Shown piece after piece: positions 27,368 to 35,928 of a DNA stretch of 64,000 nt. How positions within the stretch are numbered: the stretch's first letter is position 1; every line of letters starts with the position of its first letter. A program made the translations under genes and the position numbers. Below the pieces are notes generated by a model. That model had not been told where the DNA came from and did not search any database. It worked only from the letters and a program-made list of their open reading frames with translations. The DNA is from Actinomycetota bacterium (lineage in GTDB: Bacteria > Actinomycetota > Acidimicrobiia > Acidimicrobiales > Palsa-688), in NCBI GenBank assembly GCA_021323695.1, contig JAJPKN010000068.1:156725-220724 (forward strand), in the 5' to 3' direction.

Positions 27368-28510
27368 CTAGTGGGCCGTTGGCGGCCCAGCATCGGCCAT
27401 GCTGGAGCGCCGGCAGATAAGCTTGGGCTTGATCACGACCCGGTCCTCGGTGCGGGCACCGTTGGCCAGCTGGTCCACCAACAGCTGGACGACGGCCCGG
27501 CCCACCCCGGCGAAGTCCTGGCGGACGGTGGTCAGGGGTGGGATGTAGTAGCCAGATTCGGGGGTGTCGTCGAAGCCGACCACGGCAACGTCTTCTGGCA
27601 CCCGCCGGCCGCGCTCGTACAGGGCGCGCAGCAGGCCGAGCGCCATGTGGTCATTGGCCGCGAAGATGGCGCGGGCGTCGGGGATCTGGGCCAGGACTTG
27701 GCCCGCCTCGTACCCCGAGCGGGCGCTCCAGTTGCCGGCCAGCGGGGGTGTGACCTCAGCGCCGGCTTGTTCCAGGGCGCTGCGCCACCCGCTTACCCGT
27801 CCCCTGGCTTCCTGCCAGTCCGGGGGCCCGGCGATGTGGAACACGGTCGCATAGCCGGCGGAAAGCAGGTGCTCGGTGGCCAGGCGGGCACCCTCGACCT
27901 GGTCCACGGTGACCACGGGCACATCGCCCTCGGGGTCGCCCTCCACGGCGACCACTGGCATCCCCGTGGGCAGCTTGGCCAGGGCATCGGGGGCGGACGT
28001 GAAGGGGGCGATGACCGCCAGGCCTTCGACAGACTGGTCGGTCAGCCGGCGGACCGCCTCTCTCACCGACTGGCGGTCTATGGAACGGACGCTCACCACG
28101 GAGACGAAATAGCCGGCTCTCCGGGCCGCCCTCTCGATGCCCCACAGGGTTGAGGCCGGGCCGAACAGGGTGCTGTCCAAAGCCACGACCCCGAGGGTCT
28201 TGGACTTCCCGCTCGCCAGGGCGCGCGCCGCCGTGTTGGGCCGGTAGCCCAGCTGGTCGATCACCGCCTGCACCCTGGCCCGGGTCAGCTCACGGACGTT
28301 TGGGTGGTTGTTGAGCACTCGGGAGACGGTCTGGTGCGACACCCCCGCAAAACGGGCCACGTCAGCAATGGAAGGTGGCCGGGCGGGGGGGGCGTCACTC
28401 GCCGGCACGGCACCGGGGACCGGGCGCGCCGCGGCCTTAGGAGCCTGGTGGCTGCGGGCCGGTGCCCTGGCCGGGGGCCCGCCCCTCCTGGCTTTTACTG
28501 GCAATGCCAC
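27368..28510 (-). CDS. LacI-family regulator, probable arabinose-operon repressor
   Basis: 380 residues as the longest frame. The helix-turn-helix SIADVARFAGVSHQTVSRVLNN starts near residue 47, so an internal GTG at 28408 (345 residues) is the more usual start. Hinge YRPNTAARALASGKS is followed by a periplasmic-binding-type sensor domain ending GFDDTPESGYYIPPLTTV. It is divergent from araB and probably controls araB-araD and itself. The effector is presumed to be L-arabinose or a derivative. Confidence 0.88.
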   Translation of the reverse strand: MALPVKARRGGPPARAPARSHQAPKAAARPVPGAVPASDAPPARPPSIADVARFAGVSHQTVSRVLNNHPNVRELTRARVQAVIDQLGYRPNTAARALASGKSKTLGVVALDSTLFGPASTLWGIERAARRAGYFVSVVSVRSIDRQSVREAVRRLTDQSVEGLAVIAPFTSAPDALAKLPTGMPVVAVEGDPEGDVPVVTVDQVEGARLATEHLLSAGYATVFHIAGPPDWQEARGRVSGWRSALEQAGAEVTPPLAGNWSARSGYEAGQVLAQIPDARAIFAANDHMALGLLRALYERGRRVPEDVAVVGFDDTPESGYYIPPLTTVRQDFAGVGRAVVQLLVDQLANGARTEDRVVIKPKLICRRSSMADAGPPTAH

Positions 28511-28526
28511 GAGCGGCAGCCGGAAG

Positions 28527-28556
28527 TTGGCCGGCCCAGGATGGCATCGCTAACAT
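28527..28556 (+). promoter_or_regulatory. Putative araB promoter giving a leaderless mRNA
   Basis: TTGGCC at 28527-28532 and TAACAT at 28551-28556 with an 18-base spacer. The -10 box ends 7 bases before the araB ATG, so transcription would begin at or next to the start codon. No ribosome site precedes the ATG, which agrees with this. Confidence 0.4.
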
Positions 28557-28563
28557 CGGCACC

Positions 28564-30273
28564 ATGGACAGTTCGCCTCTGGCTATCGGCATCGACTTTG
28601 GGACCGCGTCCGCTCGGGCCTTGCTGCTTGACCTGAGCTCTGGCGAGGAGCTGAGCCTCTGCGAACTGGAATATGCCCACGGCGTGATCGATAACAGCCT
28701 ACCTGCCACAGGGGAGCCTTTGCCAGACGACTGGGCGCTGCATGACCCCGACGATTACGTCCAAGTCCTGGGACAAGGGATCGCCAGCGTGCTGGCCGAC
28801 GTCCCCGGGGCGGCTGAGCGCGTCGTGGGTATAGGGGTGGACGCCACTTCGTGCACCGTTCTGCCGGTGACCGGCGAGGGGGTGCCCCTGTGCTCCCTGC
28901 CGGCCTGGCGGGGCCGGCCTCATGCCTGGCCCAAGCTGTGGAAGCACCACGCCGCCGCCCCGGTGGCCGAGCGCCTGAACGAAGTAGCAGCCGAGCGGCA
29001 CGAACCTTTCCTGGCCCGCTACGGAGGCCGCATTTCCTCGGAGTGGTACTTCCCCAAGCTGGTCCAGATCTGGCTGGAGGACCGGGAGGTCTACGATGCC
29101 ACCGACCACTTCGTCGAAGTCACCGACTGGGTCGTATGGCAGTTGTGCGGCCGGCTGCGGCGGTCTGCTTGCCCAGCCGCGTACAAGGCGTTGTGGTCGC
29201 CGAGCGAGGGCATCCCGGGGGCCGGCTACTTCGAAGCCGCCTACCCGGGTTTCTCCCGCCCACAAGACAAGCTGGGCCAGGACTTCTACCCCTTGGGCAG
29301 CCAGGCGGGGACGCTGCGGGCTGAGCTGGCAGCCAAGACCGGCCTGTCCGAGCAGGTGGCAGTGGCCGTGGGCAACGTGGACTCTTTTGTGTCGTTCCCG
29401 GGCGCAGGGGCCGAGGGCCCGGGGAGCTACGTGATGGTCATTGGTACGTCGATATGCGACCTCGTCGTGCACCCAAAGGAGATCCCTCTTTTGGGCATCA
29501 CCGGTGTCGCCGAGTCCGGCATCCTCCCGGGCCTGTTCGGCTACGAGGCAGGCCAGCCGGCGGTCGGCGACATGCTCGCCTGGTTCGCCACGCTGGTCAA
29601 CGGCCAGAGGTGGGGGACGGGCGATGGCGGGGGCGGCAAGTCGAGCGGCAGCGACACCACCAGTACCCTCCTTTCCCTCGAGAGTGCCGCTGCCGCCCTT
29701 GCCCCCGGCCAGTCCGGCCTGGTGGCGCTCGACTGGTGGAACGGTAACCGCAGCATCCTGGCCGATGCCGGGCTCTCGGGGGTCATCGCCGGGCTCACGC
29801 TCCAGACCGGCCCGGCCGAGATCTACCGTGCCCTCATGGAATCCATCGCCTATGGCAACCAGGCCATCATGGACAATTTTGCGGCCGGCGGCCTAGCCAG
29901 CCAAGAGGTCATCGCCTGCGGGGGCATAGCGGAAAAAAGCCCGCTGCTCATGCAGATGTTGGCCGACGTCTCCGGCCTGCCGGTCAAGGTGCCGGCGTCG
30001 TCCCAGGTGCCGGCGCGCGGGGCCGCCCTGTTCGGGGCGGTAGCCGCCGGGCCGCAAGCCTCCGGGTATGCCGGCATCGTAGAGGCGGCCAAGGCGCTGC
30101 GGCCCGGTGAGGCCCGGGCCTATTACCCTGACCCCCGGGCGACGGCCGCTTACCGGCAGGTGTACGGCATCTACAAAGGCCTGCACGACAACCTGGGCCG
30201 GGGCCGCCCGAACTGGTTGCACGAACTGAAGCGGGCCAAGGCCCAGGCCGGGGCCGTGCCCTCGGCTCACTAG
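28564..30273 (+). CDS. araB: L-ribulokinase
   Basis: 569 residues, FGGY kinase family. The N-terminal phosphate loop is IGIDFGTASARALLLD, and the ribulokinase-specific stretch VGIGVDATSCTVLPV follows. The second domain has MVIGTSICDLV, IACGGIAEKSPLLMQMLADV and RGAALFGAVAAG. It phosphorylates L-ribulose to L-ribulose 5-phosphate. The ATG at 28564 gives the standard N-terminus. araD follows 14 bases later. The matching isomerase AraA is not in the window. Confidence 0.95.
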   Translation: MDSSPLAIGIDFGTASARALLLDLSSGEELSLCELEYAHGVIDNSLPATGEPLPDDWALHDPDDYVQVLGQGIASVLADVPGAAERVVGIGVDATSCTVLPVTGEGVPLCSLPAWRGRPHAWPKLWKHHAAAPVAERLNEVAAERHEPFLARYGGRISSEWYFPKLVQIWLEDREVYDATDHFVEVTDWVVWQLCGRLRRSACPAAYKALWSPSEGIPGAGYFEAAYPGFSRPQDKLGQDFYPLGSQAGTLRAELAAKTGLSEQVAVAVGNVDSFVSFPGAGAEGPGSYVMVIGTSICDLVVHPKEIPLLGITGVAESGILPGLFGYEAGQPAVGDMLAWFATLVNGQRWGTGDGGGGKSSGSDTTSTLLSLESAAAALAPGQSGLVALDWWNGNRSILADAGLSGVIAGLTLQTGPAEIYRALMESIAYGNQAIMDNFAAGGLASQEVIACGGIAEKSPLLMQMLADVSGLPVKVPASSQVPARGAALFGAVAAGPQASGYAGIVEAAKALRPGEARAYYPDPRATAAYRQVYGIYKGLHDNLGRGRPNWLHELKRAKAQAGAVPSAH

Positions 30274-30287
30274 CGGCGGGGGGCTTG

Positions 30288-30977
30288 GTGCTGGAGGACC
30301 TGAAGGCCGCGGTGCTGGCCGCCAACCTGGCCCTGCCCGCGGCTGGCTTGGTGAAGCTCACCTGGGGCAACGTCTCTGGCCGGGACCCCGAGAGCGGCCT
30401 CGTGGTGATCAAGGCCTCCGGGGTGCCCTACGACCGGATGACCGTGGCTGACATGGTCGTAGTGGGCCCCGACGGCCGGGTCGTCGAGGGCGAGCGGCGC
30501 CCGTCCACCGATACCCCCACCCACCTGGTGCTCTACAGTGGCATCCCCGGCATCGGAGGGGTGGTGCACACCCACTCGACCTGGGCCACGGCCTGGGCCC
30601 AGGCGGGGCGGGCACTGCCCGTGCTGGGCACCACCCACGCCGACCTCTGCCCGGGCGAGGTGCCCCTCACGGCCCCGCTCGGGCCCGAAGAGGTCCGGGA
30701 GGACTACGAGGAGGCCACCGGGCGGGCGGTGCTGGCCGCCTTGGCCGGCCACTGGCCCGGGGAAGTGCCGGCCGTGCTCGTCCAGGGGCACGGGCCGTTC
30801 TGTTGGGGCGCCTCGCCCGCCGCCGCGGTCGAGACCGCGGTCGCGCTGGAGGAGGTGGCCAAGATGGCTTGGCTTACCACTGTCCTGGAGCCCTCTGCGG
30901 GCCCTCTGGCCGCTCACTTGGTCGACCGGCACTTTTCTCGCAAGCATGGTGCCGGCGCCTACTACGGCCAGCCATGA
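30288..30977 (+). CDS. araD: L-ribulose-5-phosphate 4-epimerase
   Basis: 229 residues, class II aldolase fold. LTWGNVSGRDP is the substrate-binding loop, HTHSTWATAWAQ carries zinc-binding His residues, and VQGHGPFCWG carries the third His. It converts L-ribulose 5-phosphate to D-xylulose 5-phosphate for the pentose phosphate pathway. A TTG at 30285 immediately before the GTG is an alternative start. Tight spacing to araB indicates one operon. Confidence 0.94.
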   Translation: MLEDLKAAVLAANLALPAAGLVKLTWGNVSGRDPESGLVVIKASGVPYDRMTVADMVVVGPDGRVVEGERRPSTDTPTHLVLYSGIPGIGGVVHTHSTWATAWAQAGRALPVLGTTHADLCPGEVPLTAPLGPEEVREDYEEATGRAVLAALAGHWPGEVPAVLVQGHGPFCWGASPAAAVETAVALEEVAKMAWLTTVLEPSAGPLAAHLVDRHFSRKHGAGAYYGQP

Positions 30978-31032
30978 CTGGCCGGAGCGGGTCCGTGCCC
31001 CTCGCCGGCGGCCTGCCGTCCCTGAGGGCCCG

Positions 31033-32028
31033 ATGAGGGCGGCCCGCCTGGCGGCTCCCGGCCAGCTCGGCCTGGTCTCGGAGCCCGCCCCCCAGGCCGG
31101 CGAAGGCGAGAGCCTGGTGCGGGTGGGGGCAGTGGGCATCTGCGGGTCGGACCTGCACTGGTTCGGCCAGGGGGCCATCGGGGACGCCGGGTTGAGCCGG
31201 CCGTTGGTGCTGGGCCACGAGTTCGGGGGCACCGTCGAGGGCGGCCCCTGGGACGGCCGGCGGGTGGCGGTTGACCCGGCCATAGCTTGCGGTGCTTGCG
31301 CCCGCTGCCAGGAGGGCAACCCCAACCTGTGCCCCCATGTGCGCTTCGCCGGCCACGCCGAGACCGACGGTGGGCTGCGCGAGTACGTGGCCTGGCCGTC
31401 GCAGCTGCTCCACTTGGTCCCCGACAGCTTCAGCGACGCCACCGTGGCCCTGCTCGAGCCCCTGGGAGTGGCGCTCCACTCGCTGGACCTCGGCCACCTG
31501 CGCCTGGGTGGCTCCGTCGCCGTCGTCGGCTGCGGGCCCATCGGCCTGATGCTGGCCATGGCGGTGCGAGCCGGCGGCGCCTCCTCGGTGGTGGCGGTCG
31601 AGCCCCTGGCCCACCGCCAGGCGGCAGCCTTGGGCGCCGGCGCCGACCACGCCTTGTCGCCCGAGCAAGCCCGCGCCTACCAGGCGGAGGTGGACGTCTC
31701 GTTCGAGGTGGCCGGGACGGACGACGCCGTCGAGGTGGCCATGCGGCTGGTGCGGCCCGGGGGCCGGGTGGTGCTGGTGGGCATACCCGACGATGACCGG
31801 ACCAGCTTCCCCGCTGCCCTGGCCCGCCGCAAAGGCCTCACCGTCGCCCTGGCCCGGCGCATGAAGCACGCCTACCCGAGGGCCATAGACCTGGTCGCCC
31901 GGGGAGTGGTCGACCTGGGCCCGCTGGTGTCCCACAGCTTCGCCTTGGCCGATGCCGCCTTGGCCTTCGCCCACGCGGCGCGCCGGGAGGGGCTGAAGAC
32001 GGTGGTGCAGGTGGGCGGGGCGAGCTGA
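31033..32028 (+). CDS. Zinc-dependent MDR dehydrogenase, polyol/threonine-dehydrogenase-like
   Basis: 331 residues. Catalytic zinc ligands are in GICGSDLHW and LGHEFGG; the four-cysteine structural zinc lobe is CGACARCQEGNPNLC. The Rossmann motif is VVGCGPIGLML. This is the sorbitol/xylitol/threonine dehydrogenase branch. It directly follows araD, so it may oxidise a pentitol or a sugar entering the ara pathway, for example L-arabinitol or L-ribulose-related polyols; substrate is inferred from context only. The ATG at 31033 follows a short gap. Confidence 0.85.
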   Translation: MRAARLAAPGQLGLVSEPAPQAGEGESLVRVGAVGICGSDLHWFGQGAIGDAGLSRPLVLGHEFGGTVEGGPWDGRRVAVDPAIACGACARCQEGNPNLCPHVRFAGHAETDGGLREYVAWPSQLLHLVPDSFSDATVALLEPLGVALHSLDLGHLRLGGSVAVVGCGPIGLMLAMAVRAGGASSVVAVEPLAHRQAAALGAGADHALSPEQARAYQAEVDVSFEVAGTDDAVEVAMRLVRPGGRVVLVGIPDDDRTSFPAALARRKGLTVALARRMKHAYPRAIDLVARGVVDLGPLVSHSFALADAALAFAHAARREGLKTVVQVGGAS

Positions 32029-32042
32029 GCGAGGCCTCCAGC

Positions 32043-32882
32043 TCAGCTCCCGTCGACCGAGATCTCCCCCAGGGCCTCCTGGCCGGCTTGGAGCTGGCGC
32101 CGGAAGGCGCTGACCATGAGCTCGGTGAGCTCTTCCACGGAGGTGTCCGCCACCTTGGTGTCCACCGTCACCTTGCCTTGTTGGATGACGTTGAGGCGGT
32201 CGCACAAGGCGAACAGGTGGGCGTAGTTGTGGTCGATGACGATCATCGACACTCCCCGGGCGGAGAGGTCCCGCACCAGTTCCATGATGAGGGCCGACTC
32301 CTTGGCGCCCATGGCCGCCAAGGGCTCGTCCAGCAGGAGGATCTTGGCGTTCAGGCGGGTGGCCCGGGCCACGGCGATGGCCTGGCGCTGGCCGCCGGAG
32401 AGCATCTCCACCTCGGCTTCCAGGTCAGGGACGTTGACCTTGATGTCCTCCAGGTACTGGCGGGCCAGCGCCCGCATGTGGCGCCGGGCCAGGAAGCCGA
32501 GCCGGCCGAGCCAGGTGATCTCTCGGTTGAGGAACAGGTTCTCGTAGACGGTCAGCTGCGGTACAAGTGCGAGGTCCTGGTAGACGGTCTCGATGCCGTG
32601 GGCCCGGGCGTCTTTGACCGAGTGGAAGCTCACCTCCCGGCCCTCCACGAAGATGCGGCCCGCGTCCGGGCGGAGGAACCCGCAGAGGATCTTGACCAGG
32701 GTGCTCTTGCCGGCGCCGTTGTCCCCGACCAGGCCGAGCACCTCTCCTCGGTGCAGCTCCAAGTCGACGCCCCGGAGGGCCACCACGGCGCCGAAGCGCT
32801 TGTGTATGTTCTCGGCCCGCAGGATGACCTCGGTGGCGGCCGGGCCAACCGGAGGCGTGCTGGGCAGGGCGGTGGTGCTCAT
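32043..32882 (-). CDS. CUT2 sugar ABC transporter ATPase, single-domain
   Basis: 279 residues with one ATPase domain: Walker A GDNGAGKST, signature LSGGQRQA, Walker B ILLLDEPLAAMG and switch His in IVIDHNYAH. RbsA and XylG carry two such domains, whereas this FrcA-like protein has one and must act as a homodimer. The start overlaps the permease stop as ATGA. It powers the importer encoded by the two genes upstream. Confidence 0.92.
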   Translation of the reverse strand: MSTTALPSTPPVGPAATEVILRAENIHKRFGAVVALRGVDLELHRGEVLGLVGDNGAGKSTLVKILCGFLRPDAGRIFVEGREVSFHSVKDARAHGIETVYQDLALVPQLTVYENLFLNREITWLGRLGFLARRHMRALARQYLEDIKVNVPDLEAEVEMLSGGQRQAIAVARATRLNAKILLLDEPLAAMGAKESALIMELVRDLSARGVSMIVIDHNYAHLFALCDRLNVIQQGKVTVDTKVADTSVEELTELMVSAFRRQLQAGQEALGEISVDGS

Positions 32883-33919
32883 CTTCGCAGTTTGGCAGCC
32901 AGCTGGCCCAGCTGCACGTTGGCGGCCATGGCGATCAAGATTATGACGCCCTCGAAGAAGTAGAACCACGATGCCTGGACACCGATGATGTTGAGGCCGT
33001 CTTCCAGGATCCCCAGGAATATGGCGCCGATCACCGTGCCGAGCACCGTGGCCCGCCCACCGGTCAGGGCAGTGCCGCCGATCACCGCGGCCACGATGGG
33101 CGACAGGACGATGTCGAGCCCGCTGTTGCCGGGGTTCATGCTCCCGATGCGGATGGCGTCCAAGATCCCCATGAACCCGGCGGCAAAGGCGATGATTATG
33201 AAGCACCAGACTTTCACCCGGGCCACCGGGATGCCCGCCTCGGCTGCGGCGAGGGGGTTGCCCCCCGATGCGGTGGTGTGGAGCCCGAAGCGGGTCCGCT
33301 TCAGCAGCACCCAGATCACCGCCGTGAGCAGGAGGCCCCACAAGATGGTCGACCAGCTGCCGATGCCAAAGATCTTGCCGAAGTTGCCGGTAGTCCCGGG
33401 CGTCTGCTCCTGGGTGTAGTTGGACTTGACCAGCACCAGGCCGAAGAAGGCGTACAAGGTGCCCAGGGTCACGATGAGCGACGGGACCCCCAGCCGGACC
33501 GTGAACAGGCCGTTGATCAGCCCGATGGCTGACGAGAGGACCAAGGCGATGGCTATGGCCAGGCCGAGCGGTACCCCGGCGGACCAGAACCAATAGGTGA
33601 ACCAGGGAGAAGTCAGGTAGACCTGGCCGGCCGACAGGTCGATCTCGGCCAGCACCAGCATCAGCACCTCGCCGGCCCCGATGACCATGATGGGGGCGAT
33701 GTACTGCACCATGACGATGACGTTGGCCACCGAGTAGAACGACGAGGCCCGCAGGGAGAAGTAGATGACCGCGCCGATGGTGACGATGATGACCGTCGCC
33801 TCTCGGCGCTGGACGGCCAGCTTCAGCAGCGACAGGGGAGAGGCCCCCCGCCTCGCCGCCAGCGGCGAGGCGGGGGGGCTAGGCAAGCGGTCGCTGGTGG
33901 AGACTGCCGCCTGGGCCAT
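32879..33919 (-). CDS. CUT2 sugar ABC transporter permease, RbsC/FrcB type
   Basis: 346 residues with eight to ten hydrophobic segments. Family markers are EIDLSAGQVYLTS, GVPSLIVTLGTL, AGIPVARVKVWCF and the glycine-rich PIVAAVIGGTALTGGRATVLGTVIGA. It forms the channel for a monosaccharide. It lies between the binding protein and ATPase in a three-gene minus-strand operon, with only a few bases separating it from the upstream gene. Confidence 0.92.
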   Translation of the reverse strand: MAQAAVSTSDRLPSPPASPLAARRGASPLSLLKLAVQRREATVIIVTIGAVIYFSLRASSFYSVANVIVMVQYIAPIMVIGAGEVLMLVLAEIDLSAGQVYLTSPWFTYWFWSAGVPLGLAIAIALVLSSAIGLINGLFTVRLGVPSLIVTLGTLYAFFGLVLVKSNYTQEQTPGTTGNFGKIFGIGSWSTILWGLLLTAVIWVLLKRTRFGLHTTASGGNPLAAAEAGIPVARVKVWCFIIIAFAAGFMGILDAIRIGSMNPGNSGLDIVLSPIVAAVIGGTALTGGRATVLGTVIGAIFLGILEDGLNIIGVQASWFYFFEGVIILIAMAANVQLGQLAAKLRR

Positions 33920-33922
33920 GGC

Positions 33923-35068
33923 TCAGATCTTCTTCGGGGGCGCGAAAGCGGTCTCGGCCTTGCCGCTGCCCTCGAAGCGGGTGGCGTGCTGCAGGTAGGC
34001 GCCGACCGTGGCCTGGGTCACGTAGCCAAGGCCGGTGTCGGTGTCGCAGGGCTTCATGAGGCCGGCGGAGATGTTGTAGAGGAACAGCTGCACGGTCGGC
34101 ACGAAGCCCTGGAGGTACGCCTGCTGGTCGATGGAGAACAGGAGCGCTCCCTTTTGCACCTGCTGGAGCACCGGGATGCCCACGTCCCAGCCGGAGCCGC
34201 CCACCTTGCCCTTCAGGTTGTACTTGGCGATGGTGGTGGCGACGGCGATGGAGTCCCCGGAGTCGACGGCGTACATGAACTTGACGTCCTTGTGGCCAAG
34301 GTACCACGAGTCTACCGCGGCCAGCTCGGCCGTCTGCGCGGCGCCGCCGGCCACCTCGACCGCGTTGTAGCCAGCCTTTTCGAACAACGGCTTGGCCCCG
34401 TCGATCCGAGGCTGGATGTTGCCGCTGCCCGGGGTAGCGATGATCATGCCGACCAGGTCGCCTTTGTGCACGAAGCCACTGGCGATGATCCTCTGGGCGG
34501 CGGCGGCACCGGCGGTGAGGTTGTTCTGGCCGATGTAGGCCATCCGGTTGTTGCCGGGCTCGTCGGCGTTGTAGGAGACGACGGGTATGCCCTTGTTGAG
34601 GGCGTTGTTGGTCGGGCCGTTGAAGGCCACGGGGTCGATCAGGGCGACGGCGATGCCGTTGACGTTGGCGGCGATGGCCGTGTTCATGGCGGTGACCATC
34701 TCCGAGACGATCGAGTTCTGGGAGCCCGTCCACTGAGGCGTAGGGATGCCCAGGGTAGCGGCCGCGTCCTGCAGGCCGTAGATGGTGGCGGTGAAGAAGG
34801 TGTTGGTGGTGACGTGGTTGACGAAGGTGAACTTGTAGGGCGGGTGCTTGGCCCAGGGGTTCTCGAAGATGGAGTTGGCTGTCACCCGCTTGCCGGCCAG
34901 GAAGCGTTCCCGGGGGCTGGCGTTGGCGGGCATGTCATTTAGGGCCTCGGTGAGGACGCCTGCAAACGGCACCGCCACAGCGGCGGCCCCCAGGTTGCGC
35001 AGGAGGCGCCGGCGTGACATTTCCCATTGCTGTGGGCTTGGCTCGTCCACATGGTCGTTGTTGGGCAT
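33923..35068 (-). CDS. CUT2 sugar-binding protein with Tat signal
   Basis: 381 residues from the ATG at 35068, which follows AAGGAG. The N-terminus contains the twin-arginine motif SRRRLLRNLG and a hydrophobic stretch, so export is likely by Tat, whose genes flank this operon. The mature protein is the RbsB-like type I periplasmic fold (YNADEPGNNRMAYIGQNN; IDQQAYLQGFVPTVQLFL). The ligand is probably a free sugar such as arabinose, galactose or fructose; the sequence alone does not decide. Confidence 0.9.
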   Translation of the reverse strand: MPNNDHVDEPSPQQWEMSRRRLLRNLGAAAVAVPFAGVLTEALNDMPANASPRERFLAGKRVTANSIFENPWAKHPPYKFTFVNHVTTNTFFTATIYGLQDAAATLGIPTPQWTGSQNSIVSEMVTAMNTAIAANVNGIAVALIDPVAFNGPTNNALNKGIPVVSYNADEPGNNRMAYIGQNNLTAGAAAAQRIIASGFVHKGDLVGMIIATPGSGNIQPRIDGAKPLFEKAGYNAVEVAGGAAQTAELAAVDSWYLGHKDVKFMYAVDSGDSIAVATTIAKYNLKGKVGGSGWDVGIPVLQQVQKGALLFSIDQQAYLQGFVPTVQLFLYNISAGLMKPCDTDTGLGYVTQATVGAYLQHATRFEGSGKAETAFAPPKKI

Positions 35069-35617
35069 GGCTAAATGCTCCTTAGTCCCTAGTGATGCCG
35101 ACCGGCCGACCGGGCGCGGCCCGCCGCTGAGGATGCCCAGGCCCGGGCCCGCAGCGGGGAGCAAGCGCCGGCCAGCCGGAGCCGGCATGTCCGGTACATC
35201 TTGCATCGACCTCGTGTGCCCAGTCCCGGGCAGCTGTGACGGCCAGGTGGCCGGGGAAGGGTGGTCCCGCCTGCAGGGGGGACCGGAAGCCGTCCCCGGC
35301 GGGCCGGCCGGCAGCCGTCGGGAGGGGCCGGGAGCGGGCTGGAGGCCTCGGCATCGGCAGGGAGGTTAGCGTTCACATGGCAGGGGGGCAAGGCAGCGTT
35401 CCCTAAGCAACCCTTTGCCCTGGGCTGTAAGCGCTGTACGGGCTGGGTGAACGGGTTTTTTTTCCAGTTCGTTAACGGACGGGGTGCCCGCTGGCCCAGG
35501 CGCCCCTGGCCCCGGCGCCAGTCGCGGCGGTGGTAGTGTGCCGCGGTAACGGGCCCGGCAAGGGCACCGGAGCAAAGGCGCCGAGCCGGGACGGCTGGCC
35601 AGAGGAGGTTAAGGTTC
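35069..35617. promoter_or_regulatory. Divergent intergenic region with candidate LacI-type boxes
   Basis: About 550 bases between the CUT2 operon and tatA. Candidate operators are GGTTAGCGTTCACA (35364-35377), TGTAAGCGCTGTAC (35426-35439, AGCGCT core) and CGTTAACG (35470-35477), near an eight-T run at about 35456-35463. The rest is GC-rich with no convincing gene. Confidence 0.35.
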
Positions 35618-35824
35618 ATGACCGCAACCATTTTCTCCGGGTACGACGACTTGATCGTGGTCCTCGTGGCTGTGGTGGTCCTCTTCGGCGGGTCGCAGCT
35701 GCCCAAGATCGCCCGCAACGCCGGGGAGGCGTTGCGCGAGTTCCGCCACGCCCATTCGGAGGCCGCGGCCGCGGCGTCCACGGCCACGGCTCAGGAACTG
35801 CCAGCCCCCTCCCCGAAGAACTGA
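35618..35824 (+). CDS. tatA: Sec-independent translocase protein TatA
   Basis: 68 residues: membrane helix (LIVVLVAVVVLFGG), the Phe-Gly hinge typical of TatA, and amphipathic helix (IARNAGEALREFRHAHSEA) with a short Ala-rich tail. The ATG has a strong AGAGGAGG site. It would polymerise to form the export pore with the TatB/TatC pair 9 kb upstream. helY follows, as in mycobacteria. Confidence 0.92.
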   Translation: MTATIFSGYDDLIVVLVAVVVLFGGSQLPKIARNAGEALREFRHAHSEAAAAASTATAQELPAPSPKN

Positions 35825-35928
35825 GCGGCGGCTCGAGGGCCGAGGCTACATTGGCGGGGCGAGGCCCGGGGCCTGGCATAGCCAGGCTCGTGGCCCCGGC
35901 CTGAGGGCCAGCGCGCCCTGGGGGGAGC

